Position numbers and translations under genes: made by a program
Notes under the pieces: generated by a model
The model's database searches: none
What the model saw: the letters and a program-made list of their open reading frames with translations, nothing else
What the model was told of the DNA's origin: nothing
Source: Gammaproteobacteria bacterium
GTDB taxonomy: Bacteria; Pseudomonadota; Gammaproteobacteria; Acidiferrobacterales; SZUA-150
Assembly (NCBI GenBank): GCA_029880755.1
Contig: JAOUNW010000070.1
Location: 1-10,771 of the forward strand
Direction of reading: 5' to 3'
Length of the DNA stretch: 10,771 nt
Part shown: positions 1 through 6,823 of the stretch, piece by piece
Numbering within the stretch: the first letter of the stretch is position 1
Layout of the letters: each line of letters opens with the position of its first letter

Positions 1-213
1 GAGCCACAGGAAATGGTTTTGTTAAAAGATGTTGAGGAGTTCAGATTGCGCTTTTACCAGCGCGACAAATCGCCGAACTGGCTGGATAGCTGGCCCGAAC
101 AAGTGGCGCAAAACAACCAGGCCAAACAAGACAAACTACCAGCCGGTATTGAAATGCAACTTAAGTTAAAAAATCAGGAAACTATTACTCGCTTATTTCA
201 TGTCGGCACTTAG
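1..213 (+). CDS. gspJ: Type II secretion minor pseudopilin GspJ, C-terminal fragment
   Basis: The open frame enters from the left edge (first codon GAG, base 1) and ends at TAG, leaving the last 70 residues. GspJ is a minor pseudopilin that joins GspI and GspK in the tip of the T2SS pseudopilus in the periplasm. The visible part fits the end of the family's beta-rich domain: a 'LLKDVEEFRLRFYQ' strand, then 'LPAGIEMQLKLKN', then a closing 'ITRLFHVG', a pattern common at GspJ C-termini. The N-terminal prepilin signal and main helix lie outside the window. The last 14 bases overlap the start of gspK, as expected for coupled translation. The identification rests on this pattern plus the downstream K-L-M-N order; a short fragment alone would be weak evidence. 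Confidence 0.85.
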   Translation, partial: EPQEMVLLKDVEEFRLRFYQRDKSPNWLDSWPEQVAQNNQAKQDKLPAGIEMQLKLKNQETITRLFHVGT

Positions 214-1192
214 TACAAATCCTGGCTTTCGTGATATTGGCCACACTCAGCGAGGCGTGGCATTAGTTATGGCCGTCCTTATCGTTGCCATCATTGTTAC
301 AGCCACCACCTTCCTGGCGTTTGAGCAACAATTGTGGATCAGGCAGTCCGAGAATATCGCCGACCACGCCCTCACCGAGTCGGTCAGGCGCGGCGCGCTG
401 GAGGGAGCTCTTATTATTCTCAGTGAAGATGCCAAGGATAATATTACCGATGATCTGGAGGAAAGCTGGCACAGTGCCCCCTTGGGTGGCGAAGTGGGAA
501 GTGGCATGTTTATTGGTCAGATTGATGATGCCCAGGGAAGATTTAACTTAAACAGCCTTGTTAAAAAAGACGGGCAACCGGACCCTAAATATCTAGCGGT
601 GTTCCGCAGACTACTGTCATTAAATGATATCGACCCCAATCTAGCAGACGCGGTGGTCGATTGGATTGACGCCGATGGCCAGCAACGGCCCTATGGCGCC
701 GAAGACATCTCGTATCTCGGCCAACAAATACCTTACCGGGCAGCCAATCAGTCATTTAGTAGCGTAGAGGAACTAGTACTGGTGCAGGGATTCGATGCCG
801 AAATGTTAAACAAGTTACGAGACTACCTGACAGCACTGCCAGAGCCCACGCCAATTAATATCAACACCGCGTCTGCCATGATTCTGAAGGCCATGTTCAT
901 TTCCCCACCTGCCGATAATGTCATTCAGGAGATTATCGATAACAGGCGGCCCTTTAAGGATCCGAAGGAACTGCTGGCTGGATTGCCTGGACAGGCGCCA
1001 CCCGAGGTCGATGATTACAGTGTGAAAACCGATTATTTTAATGTTAATGTAGCCGTCAAATTTGGCCGGTTAAATAGGTATAGTCAGGCGCTTGTGCATC
1101 GAAAAAACGACAAAACAGCTGAAATTGTCTGGCAAAACCAGCAGGTATTAATCCTAACCAACAAAAATGAAGAACCTGAAACAGACGCTTAG
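200..1192 (+). CDS. gspK: Type II secretion minor pseudopilin GspK
   Basis: A 330-residue GspK, the large minor pseudopilin that caps the T2SS pseudopilus tip together with GspI and GspJ. A class III (prepilin-type) leader ends at Gly19 in 'HTQRG/VALVMAVL', followed by a hydrophobic helix to about residue 40; prepilin peptidase should cleave after Gly19 and methylate Val20. Position +5 of the mature protein is Met and not the Glu of other pseudopilins, a known hallmark of GspK. The alpha domain carries the family motifs 'GRFNLNSL' (113-120), 'DWIDADG' (154-160) with 'RPYGAED' after it, and 'NINTAS' (220-225), typical of the T2SSK fold with its helix-hairpin-helix-like repeat. The ATG lies inside the end of gspJ and has no clear Shine-Dalgarno sequence, so translation is probably coupled to gspJ. 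The 3' end overlaps gspL by 26 bases. Length is normal for the family. Confidence 0.97.
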   Translation: MSALSTNPGFRDIGHTQRGVALVMAVLIVAIIVTATTFLAFEQQLWIRQSENIADHALTESVRRGALEGALIILSEDAKDNITDDLEESWHSAPLGGEVGSGMFIGQIDDAQGRFNLNSLVKKDGQPDPKYLAVFRRLLSLNDIDPNLADAVVDWIDADGQQRPYGAEDISYLGQQIPYRAANQSFSSVEELVLVQGFDAEMLNKLRDYLTALPEPTPININTASAMILKAMFISPPADNVIQEIIDNRRPFKDPKELLAGLPGQAPPEVDDYSVKTDYFNVNVAVKFGRLNRYSQALVHRKNDKTAEIVWQNQQVLILTNKNEEPETDA

Positions 1193-2474
1193 TTCGCTTT
1201 TGCCTGCCGGCCGGAAGGTAGCGACACAAGCCATTCCATCCCGGCGCCCAGGCGGCGACACGCTGGAGCTATTTTTGCCGGCCAGGGCCGAAGCTACTAT
1301 ATCCTGGTGTCGTCGTTCAGCGGGCAGTATCGTGGAACAGGGGCAAACCGAAGACCTGGCCTCACTGGCAGAGAAAAGAAAAGGTGCCCGCGTTATCGTA
1401 TTAACATCGCCGGCGGATACCCTCCTCACCAAGGTCACTGTGCCGACGAAGAGTCGCAACAAGATATTGAGGGCACTCCCTTATGTTCTAGAGGATCAGT
1501 TGCTGGGTGAGCCGGACGCCCAGCATTACGTTTATCATACGATCAAGGGAACCGAATTAGCGGTCGCGGTAACGTTACGGGAAACCATGCAGAACACCAT
1601 GCAGCGGCTCGCCAAGGCAGGTCTCCACCCTATTCTTATGTCGCCCGCGAATCTCGCTCTATCTGGTTCCGATAAATCATGGACTGTGTATTTTTCTGAC
1701 AAGGATATCTGGATTCGCACGGGAAAGTTTTCGGGTATGATGATCTCAGGCGATTCAGCTGTCGCAAGCTCTATCCTGTCACTGGCATTAAATGAAGCAG
1801 AGAAGCGTAAACTCCTCCCCGATGAACTGGTGCTAATTAACAAACCCGATGAATTGCTTGAGCACGCTCTGACACAGAATCGCCAGCTGTCCATCATTAC
1901 TAAAAATCTGTCTCTCTGGGAAGTGCTGGATTCCAGGTACTGTGAATTCAATTTATTGCAGGGTGAGTTTATACCGGCGAAAGAAGCCAACCCTGTGGTC
2001 ACGCGCCTGAAGCCTGCGTTCATGCTACTGCTCGCCTGGATAGTGTTATCTGTTATCATGACCTCATGGGAATGGATTTCCCTGACAAGGGCTCAGAAAC
2101 AGGTTCGGGCACAGATGCTAGCCTTGTACAAACAAACTTTCCCAAATGAGAACGTCACTGGCGATCCTATGCTTTTGATGCAAAGCAAGGTAAAGGAAAT
2201 GCAGTCGGCAGGCGGCGGTTTCAGCGATAATGACTTTCTCGCGCTACTTTCTGCATCCACGCCAGCCCTACAAGCATCCGCCAGCAGTAAACTTCACGGA
2301 ATAAAATACGATCAAAGCGGGCTTATATTTAATGTTAATCTGCCGGACTATCAGTCTATGGAATCGCTGAAGAACCGACTTACTTCCTCGGGACTTGCAG
2401 TTGAAGTCCTGTCTGCTAACAGCGGAAGCTCCGGTGTCGAAAGCAGGCTTCGTGTCAGTTCAACGGGGGAATAG
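1167..2474 (+). CDS. gspL: Type II secretion inner-membrane platform protein GspL
   Basis: A 435-residue GspL, the bitopic inner-membrane protein that recruits the secretion ATPase GspE through its cytoplasmic domain and pairs with GspM in the periplasm. The cytoplasmic actin-like domain spans about residues 30-275, with the typical 'LFLPAR' start (35-40), 'LRALPYVLEDQLLGE' (101-115) and 'FNLLQGEF' (261-268). One transmembrane segment covers about 284-302, then a periplasmic ferredoxin-like domain runs to the end with 'YKQTFPNENV' (321-330) just after the membrane. The chosen ATG overlaps gspK by 26 bases and lacks an obvious Shine-Dalgarno sequence. It adds about 30 basic residues before the conserved domain; no better in-frame ATG exists, since the next Met is near residue 141, inside the domain. 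The stop is 3 bases before gspM. Confidence 0.95.
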   Translation: MKNLKQTLSSLLPAGRKVATQAIPSRRPGGDTLELFLPARAEATISWCRRSAGSIVEQGQTEDLASLAEKRKGARVIVLTSPADTLLTKVTVPTKSRNKILRALPYVLEDQLLGEPDAQHYVYHTIKGTELAVAVTLRETMQNTMQRLAKAGLHPILMSPANLALSGSDKSWTVYFSDKDIWIRTGKFSGMMISGDSAVASSILSLALNEAEKRKLLPDELVLINKPDELLEHALTQNRQLSIITKNLSLWEVLDSRYCEFNLLQGEFIPAKEANPVVTRLKPAFMLLLAWIVLSVIMTSWEWISLTRAQKQVRAQMLALYKQTFPNENVTGDPMLLMQSKVKEMQSAGGGFSDNDFLALLSASTPALQASASSKLHGIKYDQSGLIFNVNLPDYQSMESLKNRLTSSGLAVEVLSANSGSSGVESRLRVSSTGE

Positions 2475-2477
2475 CGC

Positions 2478-2984
2478 ATGTCCGATAACTTTCAGGAAAT
2501 ACTAAAAACACGCTGGCTGGCACTGGAACCCAGAGAGCGCTCAATGTTAGCGCTTGGCGGTATATGTGTGGTTATTTTTATCTTTTATATCGGCATATGG
2601 TATCCGGTGCAAAAAAATTTGCATCGTATACAAACGTCATTACCGGAAGCCCAACGGCAGCTTGCCTGGATGAGGGTCAATGCTGCACAGGTTAAGCAGT
2701 TCCAGATGCGCCGGCCAGCTGGTGCCTCACAGGGGAATCTTTTAAGCCGCTTTGAGCAAGCGGCAGTCTCACGAGGTCTCCGTAAAAATATATCGAAAAT
2801 GGAGCCTGATGGCGACACCGGAATTCGTTTGACGATTGAAGAAGTTAGTTTTAACAGCCTTGTTTCATTGTTATCCGATTTGCAAAAACAAAATGGCTTT
2901 AACGTAGAGTCCCTGATTATCGACGCCGCCACAGAACTGCCCGGGACTGTCAGCGCCCGACTCTCGCTCAGGAGCTCTCGCTAA
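2478..2984 (+). CDS. gspM: Type II secretion inner-membrane platform protein GspM
   Basis: A 168-residue GspM, a small bitopic inner-membrane protein that stabilises GspL and helps couple the ATPase to pseudopilus growth. A short cytoplasmic N-terminus with 'RWLALEPRERSML' (12-24), very typical of the family, leads into one transmembrane segment (about 23-42, ending 'GIWYPV'). A periplasmic coiled part (about 45-75) and a small ferredoxin-like domain follow, including 'SFNSLVSLLSDLQKQNGF' (124-141), which matches the family's 'F..L..WL..L....G' pattern. A purine-rich GGGGGA sequence lies a few bases upstream of the ATG. The gene sits 3 bases after gspL, and its stop overlaps the gspN start in TAATG. 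Length is typical. Confidence 0.95.
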   Translation: MSDNFQEILKTRWLALEPRERSMLALGGICVVIFIFYIGIWYPVQKNLHRIQTSLPEAQRQLAWMRVNAAQVKQFQMRRPAGASQGNLLSRFEQAAVSRGLRKNISKMEPDGDTGIRLTIEEVSFNSLVSLLSDLQKQNGFNVESLIIDAATELPGTVSARLSLRSSR

Positions 2985-3847
2985 TGCGGCTGTCAATCAA
3001 ATCGGTAAGACAATGGCTTCGCGCAGTAAAACCCCGTGGTTTGTTGCGCTCCTCGTTGCTGGTCTATGCCATACTGGGCCTCTGTTTATATGTTCTTTTT
3101 TTGGCTTCCTCTATTCCCGCTACATGGCTATCCTGGTCGATGACAAAATTTTCTCACGGATCAGTTGCCATTACCCAGGCGAGCGGGACTATCTGGGATG
3201 GCAAAGGTCATATAATAATAAATTATCCCAATTCCAAGCCTCATGATCTTGGGCTGACCCGGTGGGATATCTATCCATTATGGCTCTTAACAGGGCGCCT
3301 TCAGTTTACACTTGAAGGAATGGATAAAACAGCTCAGGGGAAGATAACTATTCGCCAGAGTTTGAACAAGACTGAATTAATAGATTCACGTATATCTATT
3401 CCAGCAGCTTTTATTTCAGAGCTCTACTCCCCCGCTGCACTGCTATCTCCAACGGGAAGAATTCTACTAACAGCTGATTCATTTATGTATGAGGAGAAAA
3501 TGATCAAAGGCGATGTAACCGTTCAGTGGTTGGAAGCAGGCAGTACGCTATCGCCAGTGCGCCCTCTCGGCAATTACCGGTTAGCGCTCTCCGGCAAAGG
3601 TGATGCTTTGGATATCAAGCTGGAAACACTGGAAGGTGACCTGGAGTTGGCCGGTCAAGGTAAATGGAGTGCGTCAACGAATGGGGTGATCAGTTTTAAT
3701 GGCACGGCACGGCCTCGTAACCGCGCCAGCGAGCTTGAGCCTCTATTGGCGCTCATGGGTCGCGATCTTGGCGGCGGCCGCCGTTTGCTAAACTTTAGTC
3801 AGCGCATTTCGGCTGGCCCATTCCGCGCTGTCTCACCGAAGCCCTAA
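2984..3847 (+). CDS. gspN: Type II secretion protein GspN
   Basis: A 287-residue GspN, the last gene of the secretion operon. GspN is a bitopic inner-membrane protein found only in some T2SS; its precise role is poorly defined and it is dispensable in several species. After a basic cytoplasmic N-terminus (to about 23), one membrane segment covers about 24-45 ('LLVYAILGLCLYVLFLAS'), and the rest is periplasmic and beta-rich. Family signatures are visible: 'ASGTIWDGKG' (66-75), 'TRWDIYPLWLLTGRL' (92-106) and 'RPLGNYRLALSGKG' (193-206). The ATG overlaps the gspM stop by one base and has a good AGGAG 9 bases upstream. The gene ends tail to tail with rnhB, the stop codons sharing bases. It is slightly longer than common GspN proteins (about 250 residues) because of a basic tail after the last recognisable strand. 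Confidence 0.93.
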   Translation: MRLSIKSVRQWLRAVKPRGLLRSSLLVYAILGLCLYVLFLASSIPATWLSWSMTKFSHGSVAITQASGTIWDGKGHIIINYPNSKPHDLGLTRWDIYPLWLLTGRLQFTLEGMDKTAQGKITIRQSLNKTELIDSRISIPAAFISELYSPAALLSPTGRILLTADSFMYEEKMIKGDVTVQWLEAGSTLSPVRPLGNYRLALSGKGDALDIKLETLEGDLELAGQGKWSASTNGVISFNGTARPRNRASELEPLLALMGRDLGGGRRLLNFSQRISAGPFRAVSPKP

Positions 3848-4413
3848 ATAAGCGCTTTTACCGGACCGAAGCTTCGCCGGTGTATGGGGCTGGGACCATA
3901 CTTTATTAACAATTCTTTATGAATCGCTGTGGGATAACCTTTGTGTTTGGCTAACATGTACTCTGGGTACTGCCGGTCAAGCTCCAACATCTCCGCGTCT
4001 CTCGCCACTTTTGCTAGAATTGAGGCGGCTGATATCTCGGGAATGGTGGCATCGCCACCAATAACCGTTTCCACCTTACACACAAGATCAGGTGCCTTGT
4101 TGCCATCAATGCGCGCTAGATCAGGAACAATATCCAGCAACTCAACAGCGCGTTTCATCGCCAATAAACTCGCATGCAATATGTTGATTTGATCAATCTC
4201 TTCCACCTCGGCTCGGCCCAGAGCATAGCACAAGGCATTGGTTTTTATTCTCTCCGCTAATTGTTCCCTCTGCCGCGCTGTCAGTTTTTTTGAGTCGGCA
4301 AGCCCCTCGATGATTGGCTTGCTTTTATCAAAAATAACTGCGGCGGCGATGACAGGTCCCGCCAAAGGCCCACGACCAGCCTCGTCAACTCCAGCGATTA
4401 AAATGGTAGTCAC
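3844..4413 (-). CDS. rnhB: Ribonuclease HII
   Basis: A 189-residue RNase HII, a cytosolic endonuclease that cuts the RNA strand of RNA/DNA hybrids and single ribonucleotides embedded in DNA (the start of ribonucleotide excision repair). The DEDD metal-binding set is complete: Asp10 and Glu11 in 'GVDEAGRGPLAGPV', Asp103 in 'RIDGN' and Asp121 in 'GGDATIPEISAASI', with the same spacing as in the E. coli enzyme. The family tail 'HKGYPTAIH...HRRSFGPVK' is present. The start is a GTG that shares one base with the lpxB stop (TAGTG), with GGAG 11 bases upstream; no in-frame ATG precedes the conserved core. It is the final gene of the leftward lipid A operon. The usual next gene, dnaE, is missing; instead the 3' end meets gspN. 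Confidence 0.97.
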   Translation of the reverse strand: MTTILIAGVDEAGRGPLAGPVIAAAVIFDKSKPIIEGLADSKKLTARQREQLAERIKTNALCYALGRAEVEEIDQINILHASLLAMKRAVELLDIVPDLARIDGNKAPDLVCKVETVIGGDATIPEISAASILAKVARDAEMLELDRQYPEYMLAKHKGYPTAIHKELLIKYGPSPIHRRSFGPVKALI

Positions 4414-5585
4414 TAGGCCGTTTGCTCCAGTTTGTCTTGCTGCTGAGACAGAATATTTATTATTACTTCCGCAGCCCCATGGCTTGCGCCTTTCTTTAGC
4501 ATGTCGTGGATCTTTCCCAATTCCGATTCGGTGGTTTGTCGTAGATCGTTATCCATTAATAGTTTTTCTATAGCGATACCGAGATTCTCCACTGTCGCTT
4601 TCTCCTGAATAAATTCCGGAACCAGCTCTTTTCCAGCCAGGTTGTTAGGCAATGAAAACAGCTTTACATGAAGAAAGCGCCGGACCAACCAGGCGGTGAT
4701 CGCGGAGACCTTATAAGTCACTACCATGGCACGAGAAAGCAGGGCCGCCTCCAGTGCAGCCGTGCCGGACGCAAGTAACACCACGTCTGCAGCGGCCATT
4801 GCATCGTGAGACTTTCCGTCAATTTCAAGTAAAGATATCCCATGCCTATCCAGTCCGGATCCCGCAAGGTGAAATATCTCTTTCAGTCGGTCATTTACAA
4901 AAGGAACAATAAAATAATACTCTGGATGCCGTTGGTTAATCCAAAGGGCGGTTTCCCAGAATAATCTTGAATGCCGGGCCAACTCACCCGCCCGACTTCC
5001 CGGTAGCAATGCTACAACCATCGCATCACTGTCGATACCCAGTTTACGGCGATATGCGCGCTTATCCGGGTTACGCTCTATTTTCTCCGCCATCGGATGG
5101 CCAACGAAAGTAACGGGGATATTGTGCTGCTGATAAAATACAGCCTCGAAAGGAAATAGCGTTAATACATGATCCACGGCATCACGTATCCTCCTGACCC
5201 GGTACCCTCTCCAGGCCCACACGCTTGGGCTTACATAGTGAACAGCGGAAACTCCAAAGGACTTGAGTTTCTTTTCAACAGGCAAATTGAAATCCGGCGC
5301 ATCGACACCGATAAAGATATCAGGCGGGTTATTTTTAAAATATCTGAGTAGTTTTTTTCGTATACCTATTATTTCTATCAGCCGGGTAATGACTTCGGTG
5401 AACCCCATTACCGAAAGTCGCTCCATAGGAAACAAACTATTGCAGCCCTGCGCCTTCATCAAGGGACCGCCAATCCCGACAAATCTGGCATTCGGGATGC
5501 TTTCCTTAATGGCTCCCATGAGTCCTGCACCAAGTATATCGCCGGATGTCTCACCTGCGACAATACCAATACATACATCCTTCAA
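4413..5585 (-). CDS. lpxB: Lipid-A-disaccharide synthase LpxB
   Basis: LpxB (glycosyltransferase family 19) joins UDP-2,3-diacylglucosamine and lipid X at the inner face of the inner membrane to give the tetra-acyl-less disaccharide 1-phosphate core of lipid A. With the start proposed here it has 390 residues, close to the usual 380-390. Motifs: 'AGETSGD' (10-16), 'GVDAPDFNLP' (93-102, with Asp98 matching the essential E. coli Asp98), 'YVSPSVWAWR' (117-126), 'FVGHPMAE' (160-167), 'LLPGSR' (193-198) and 'SGTAALE' (273-279) in the UDP-sugar site. The start is uncertain. No ATG lies near the conserved N-terminus; TTG at 5585 has a GAGAAG stretch 6 bases upstream and puts the start 10 bases after the lpxA stop. 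A TTG at 5603 would add six residues. The open frame continues upstream to an ATG at 5801, but that would overlap lpxA by about 200 bases. Confidence 0.93.
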   Translation of the reverse strand: MKDVCIGIVAGETSGDILGAGLMGAIKESIPNARFVGIGGPLMKAQGCNSLFPMERLSVMGFTEVITRLIEIIGIRKKLLRYFKNNPPDIFIGVDAPDFNLPVEKKLKSFGVSAVHYVSPSVWAWRGYRVRRIRDAVDHVLTLFPFEAVFYQQHNIPVTFVGHPMAEKIERNPDKRAYRRKLGIDSDAMVVALLPGSRAGELARHSRLFWETALWINQRHPEYYFIVPFVNDRLKEIFHLAGSGLDRHGISLLEIDGKSHDAMAAADVVLLASGTAALEAALLSRAMVVTYKVSAITAWLVRRFLHVKLFSLPNNLAGKELVPEFIQEKATVENLGIAIEKLLMDNDLRQTTESELGKIHDMLKKGASHGAAEVIINILSQQQDKLEQTA

Positions 5586-5591
5586 GCAGGA

Positions 5592-5597
5592 CTTCTC
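5592..5597 (-). promoter_or_regulatory. Weak ribosome binding site before the lpxB TTG start
   Basis: GAGAAG on the minus strand overlaps the lpxA stop codon and ends 6 bases before the TTG at 5585. It is only a partial Shine-Dalgarno match; ribosomes finishing lpxA may restart here. It favours 5585 over the TTG at 5603, which has no comparable site. Confidence 0.4.
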
Positions 5598-6366
5598 ATC
5601 GCACAATGCCCCGGTCGGAACTTGCAATAAATTCGCGGAATTCTTCCACTTCCGGGCAACTCTTGCCCATCTCCGCCAGTACAGGCATCGCCTCCTCAAG
5701 GCGCAATCCCGAGCGATACAATATTTTGTATGCCTTGCGCAATATTGAAATCGTATTGTCTGAGAAATTGTTGCGTTGAAGACCTCGAACATTGAGTCCA
5801 CGGGGTCTGGCTGTATTGCCGGCAGTCATTACAAAAGGAGGAATATCCTTAAAACTAATTGTAGCAATTGCAGTCATGGCATAGGGCCCGATCTGACAGA
5901 ATTGATGAATTCCGGTAAACCCTCCAAGCACGGCATGATCTCCGACTTTGACATGGCCGGCCAGACTGGCGCAATTGGCGAAAATCGTGTGATTGCCGAC
6001 AATGCAGTCATGTGCGATATGCACATACGCCATAATAAAGTTGTCACTTCCAACAATGGTGACACCTTTATCGATCATTGTCCCGCGGTTAATCGTGCAA
6101 TATTCACGAATAATATTACGATCACCAATAGTTAATCGGGTAATTTCCTCGCCATGCTTTTTGTGTTGCGGAATCTCGCCAATAGAGCAAAACTGATATA
6201 TCTTATTCTCTTTACCGATAACCGTGGGGCCATTTATAACAACGTGCGGACCAACCCAGGTGTTATCACCGATTTCCACACCCTCACCGATAATAGAAAA
6301 GGCGCCAATCTCCACATTAGCGCCAATTTTGGCATCCTTATGTATAATCGCCTGCGGATGAATCAC
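5596..6366 (-). CDS. lpxA: UDP-N-acetylglucosamine acyltransferase LpxA
   Basis: LpxA catalyses the first step of lipid A synthesis: transfer of a 3-hydroxyacyl group from ACP to the 3-OH of UDP-GlcNAc in the cytosol. At 256 residues it has the family length. The N-terminal two thirds is a left-handed beta helix of hexapeptide repeats ('IGANVE', 'IGEGVE', 'IGDNTW' and so on), followed by a C-terminal helical part from about residue 190 containing 'KAYKILYRSGL'. The catalytic histidine is His119 in 'VHIAHDC' (E. coli His125); His116, His138 and His154 match E. coli His122, His144 and His160. Position 167, which matches the acyl-length ruler Gly173 of E. coli, is Ile. The start is GTG, 2 bases after fabZ, with a good AAGGA 9 bases upstream inside the last fabZ codons. 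Confidence 0.98.
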   Translation of the reverse strand: MIHPQAIIHKDAKIGANVEIGAFSIIGEGVEIGDNTWVGPHVVINGPTVIGKENKIYQFCSIGEIPQHKKHGEEITRLTIGDRNIIREYCTINRGTMIDKGVTIVGSDNFIMAYVHIAHDCIVGNHTIFANCASLAGHVKVGDHAVLGGFTGIHQFCQIGPYAMTAIATISFKDIPPFVMTAGNTARPRGLNVRGLQRNNFSDNTISILRKAYKILYRSGLRLEEAMPVLAEMGKSCPEVEEFREFIASSDRGIVR

Positions 6367-6368
6367 TG

Positions 6369-6818
6369 CTAAACATCCTTATAAGTACACATAATGTCAA
6401 CACTGCAACACTGTTCGCCATCGACAGTGGCCTCAGCACTGAACTTCCAGATACCTTTTAAGCGACGAAGCACTGTGGATTTCAATAATACCTGATCTCC
6501 TGGAACTATAGGCCGCTTAAAACGGGCGTTGTCAAATCCTACCAGCAAATAAATACCATTTTCCCCAAGCGACTTCTTCAATATCAATGCCGACAGGAGC
6601 CCACACGACTGAGCCAACGCTTCTAGAATCAATACACCAGGCATTACCGGCTGGATGGGAAAATGGCCTTCAAAATGAGGTTCGTTGGACGTGACATTTT
6701 TTAGAGCCACAATGGTTTCCTTTTCTTCGTCAAATTCCAGTACGCGATCCACAAGTAAAAATGGATAGCGATGTGGCAGCATTTTCTTTATTTGGTTTAC
6801 GTCAATGATCTTTTCCAA
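6369..6818 (-). CDS. fabZ: 3-hydroxyacyl-ACP dehydratase FabZ
   Basis: FabZ dehydrates (3R)-hydroxyacyl-ACP to trans-2-enoyl-ACP in fatty acid elongation. It competes with LpxA and LpxD for the same hydroxyacyl-ACP pool, which is the usual reason given for its place among the lpx genes. The 149 residues form one hot-dog fold with 'LPHRYPFLLVDRV' (14-26), catalytic His52 in 'FEGHFPIQPVMPGV' and catalytic Glu66 in 'LILEALAQ'. The start is TTG at 6818, chosen because a strong AAGGA lies 9 bases upstream and because homologues begin a few residues before the 'I..LLPHRYPFL' motif. Starting at the first ATG (Met13) would remove that N-terminal helix. The gap is 5 bases to lpxD and 2 bases to lpxA. 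Confidence 0.97.
   Translation of the reverse strand: MEKIIDVNQIKKMLPHRYPFLLVDRVLEFDEEKETIVALKNVTSNEPHFEGHFPIQPVMPGVLILEALAQSCGLLSALILKKSLGENGIYLLVGFDNARFKRPIVPGDQVLLKSTVLRRLKGIWKFSAEATVDGEQCCSVDIMCTYKDV
6376..6380 (-). promoter_or_regulatory. Ribosome binding site supporting the GTG start of lpxA
   Basis: AAGGA on the minus strand sits 9 bases before the GTG at 6366 and lies within the last codons of fabZ (Lys-Asp). It supports GTG as the lpxA start, since no ATG is available at the conserved N-terminus. Confidence 0.75.
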
Positions 6819-6823
6819 GTTAT

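Noticed and set aside
200..260. Loss of the conserved Glu at +5 in GspK as a defect.
   Set aside because: GspK pseudopilins normally lack this Glu because they cap the tip, so it is expected.
1535..2059. A 174-codon open frame on the minus strand inside gspL.
   Set aside because: It is antisense to a clear GspL domain, its translation shows no recognisable motif, and it has no neighbours in the same direction; it is a shadow frame.
3850..3880. Small inverted repeats at the gspN/rnhB junction (AAGCGCTT, and CGAAGCTTCG flanked by CCGG) as a possible two-way terminator.
   Set aside because: The pairing is short, bulged and has almost no loop, no T run follows on either strand, and the bases encode the conserved RRSFGPVK end of RNase HII, which explains the sequence.
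5263..5748. A 161-codon plus-strand open frame opposite lpxB and lpxA.
   Set aside because: It is fully antisense to two conserved enzymes, rich in residues typical of reversed coding frames, with no plausible family.
5586..5801. The upstream part of the lpxB open frame as a real N-terminal domain of LpxB.
   Set aside because: It lies almost wholly inside the well-conserved 3' end of lpxA in another frame, resembles no LpxB N-terminus, and would make the protein some 70 residues too long.
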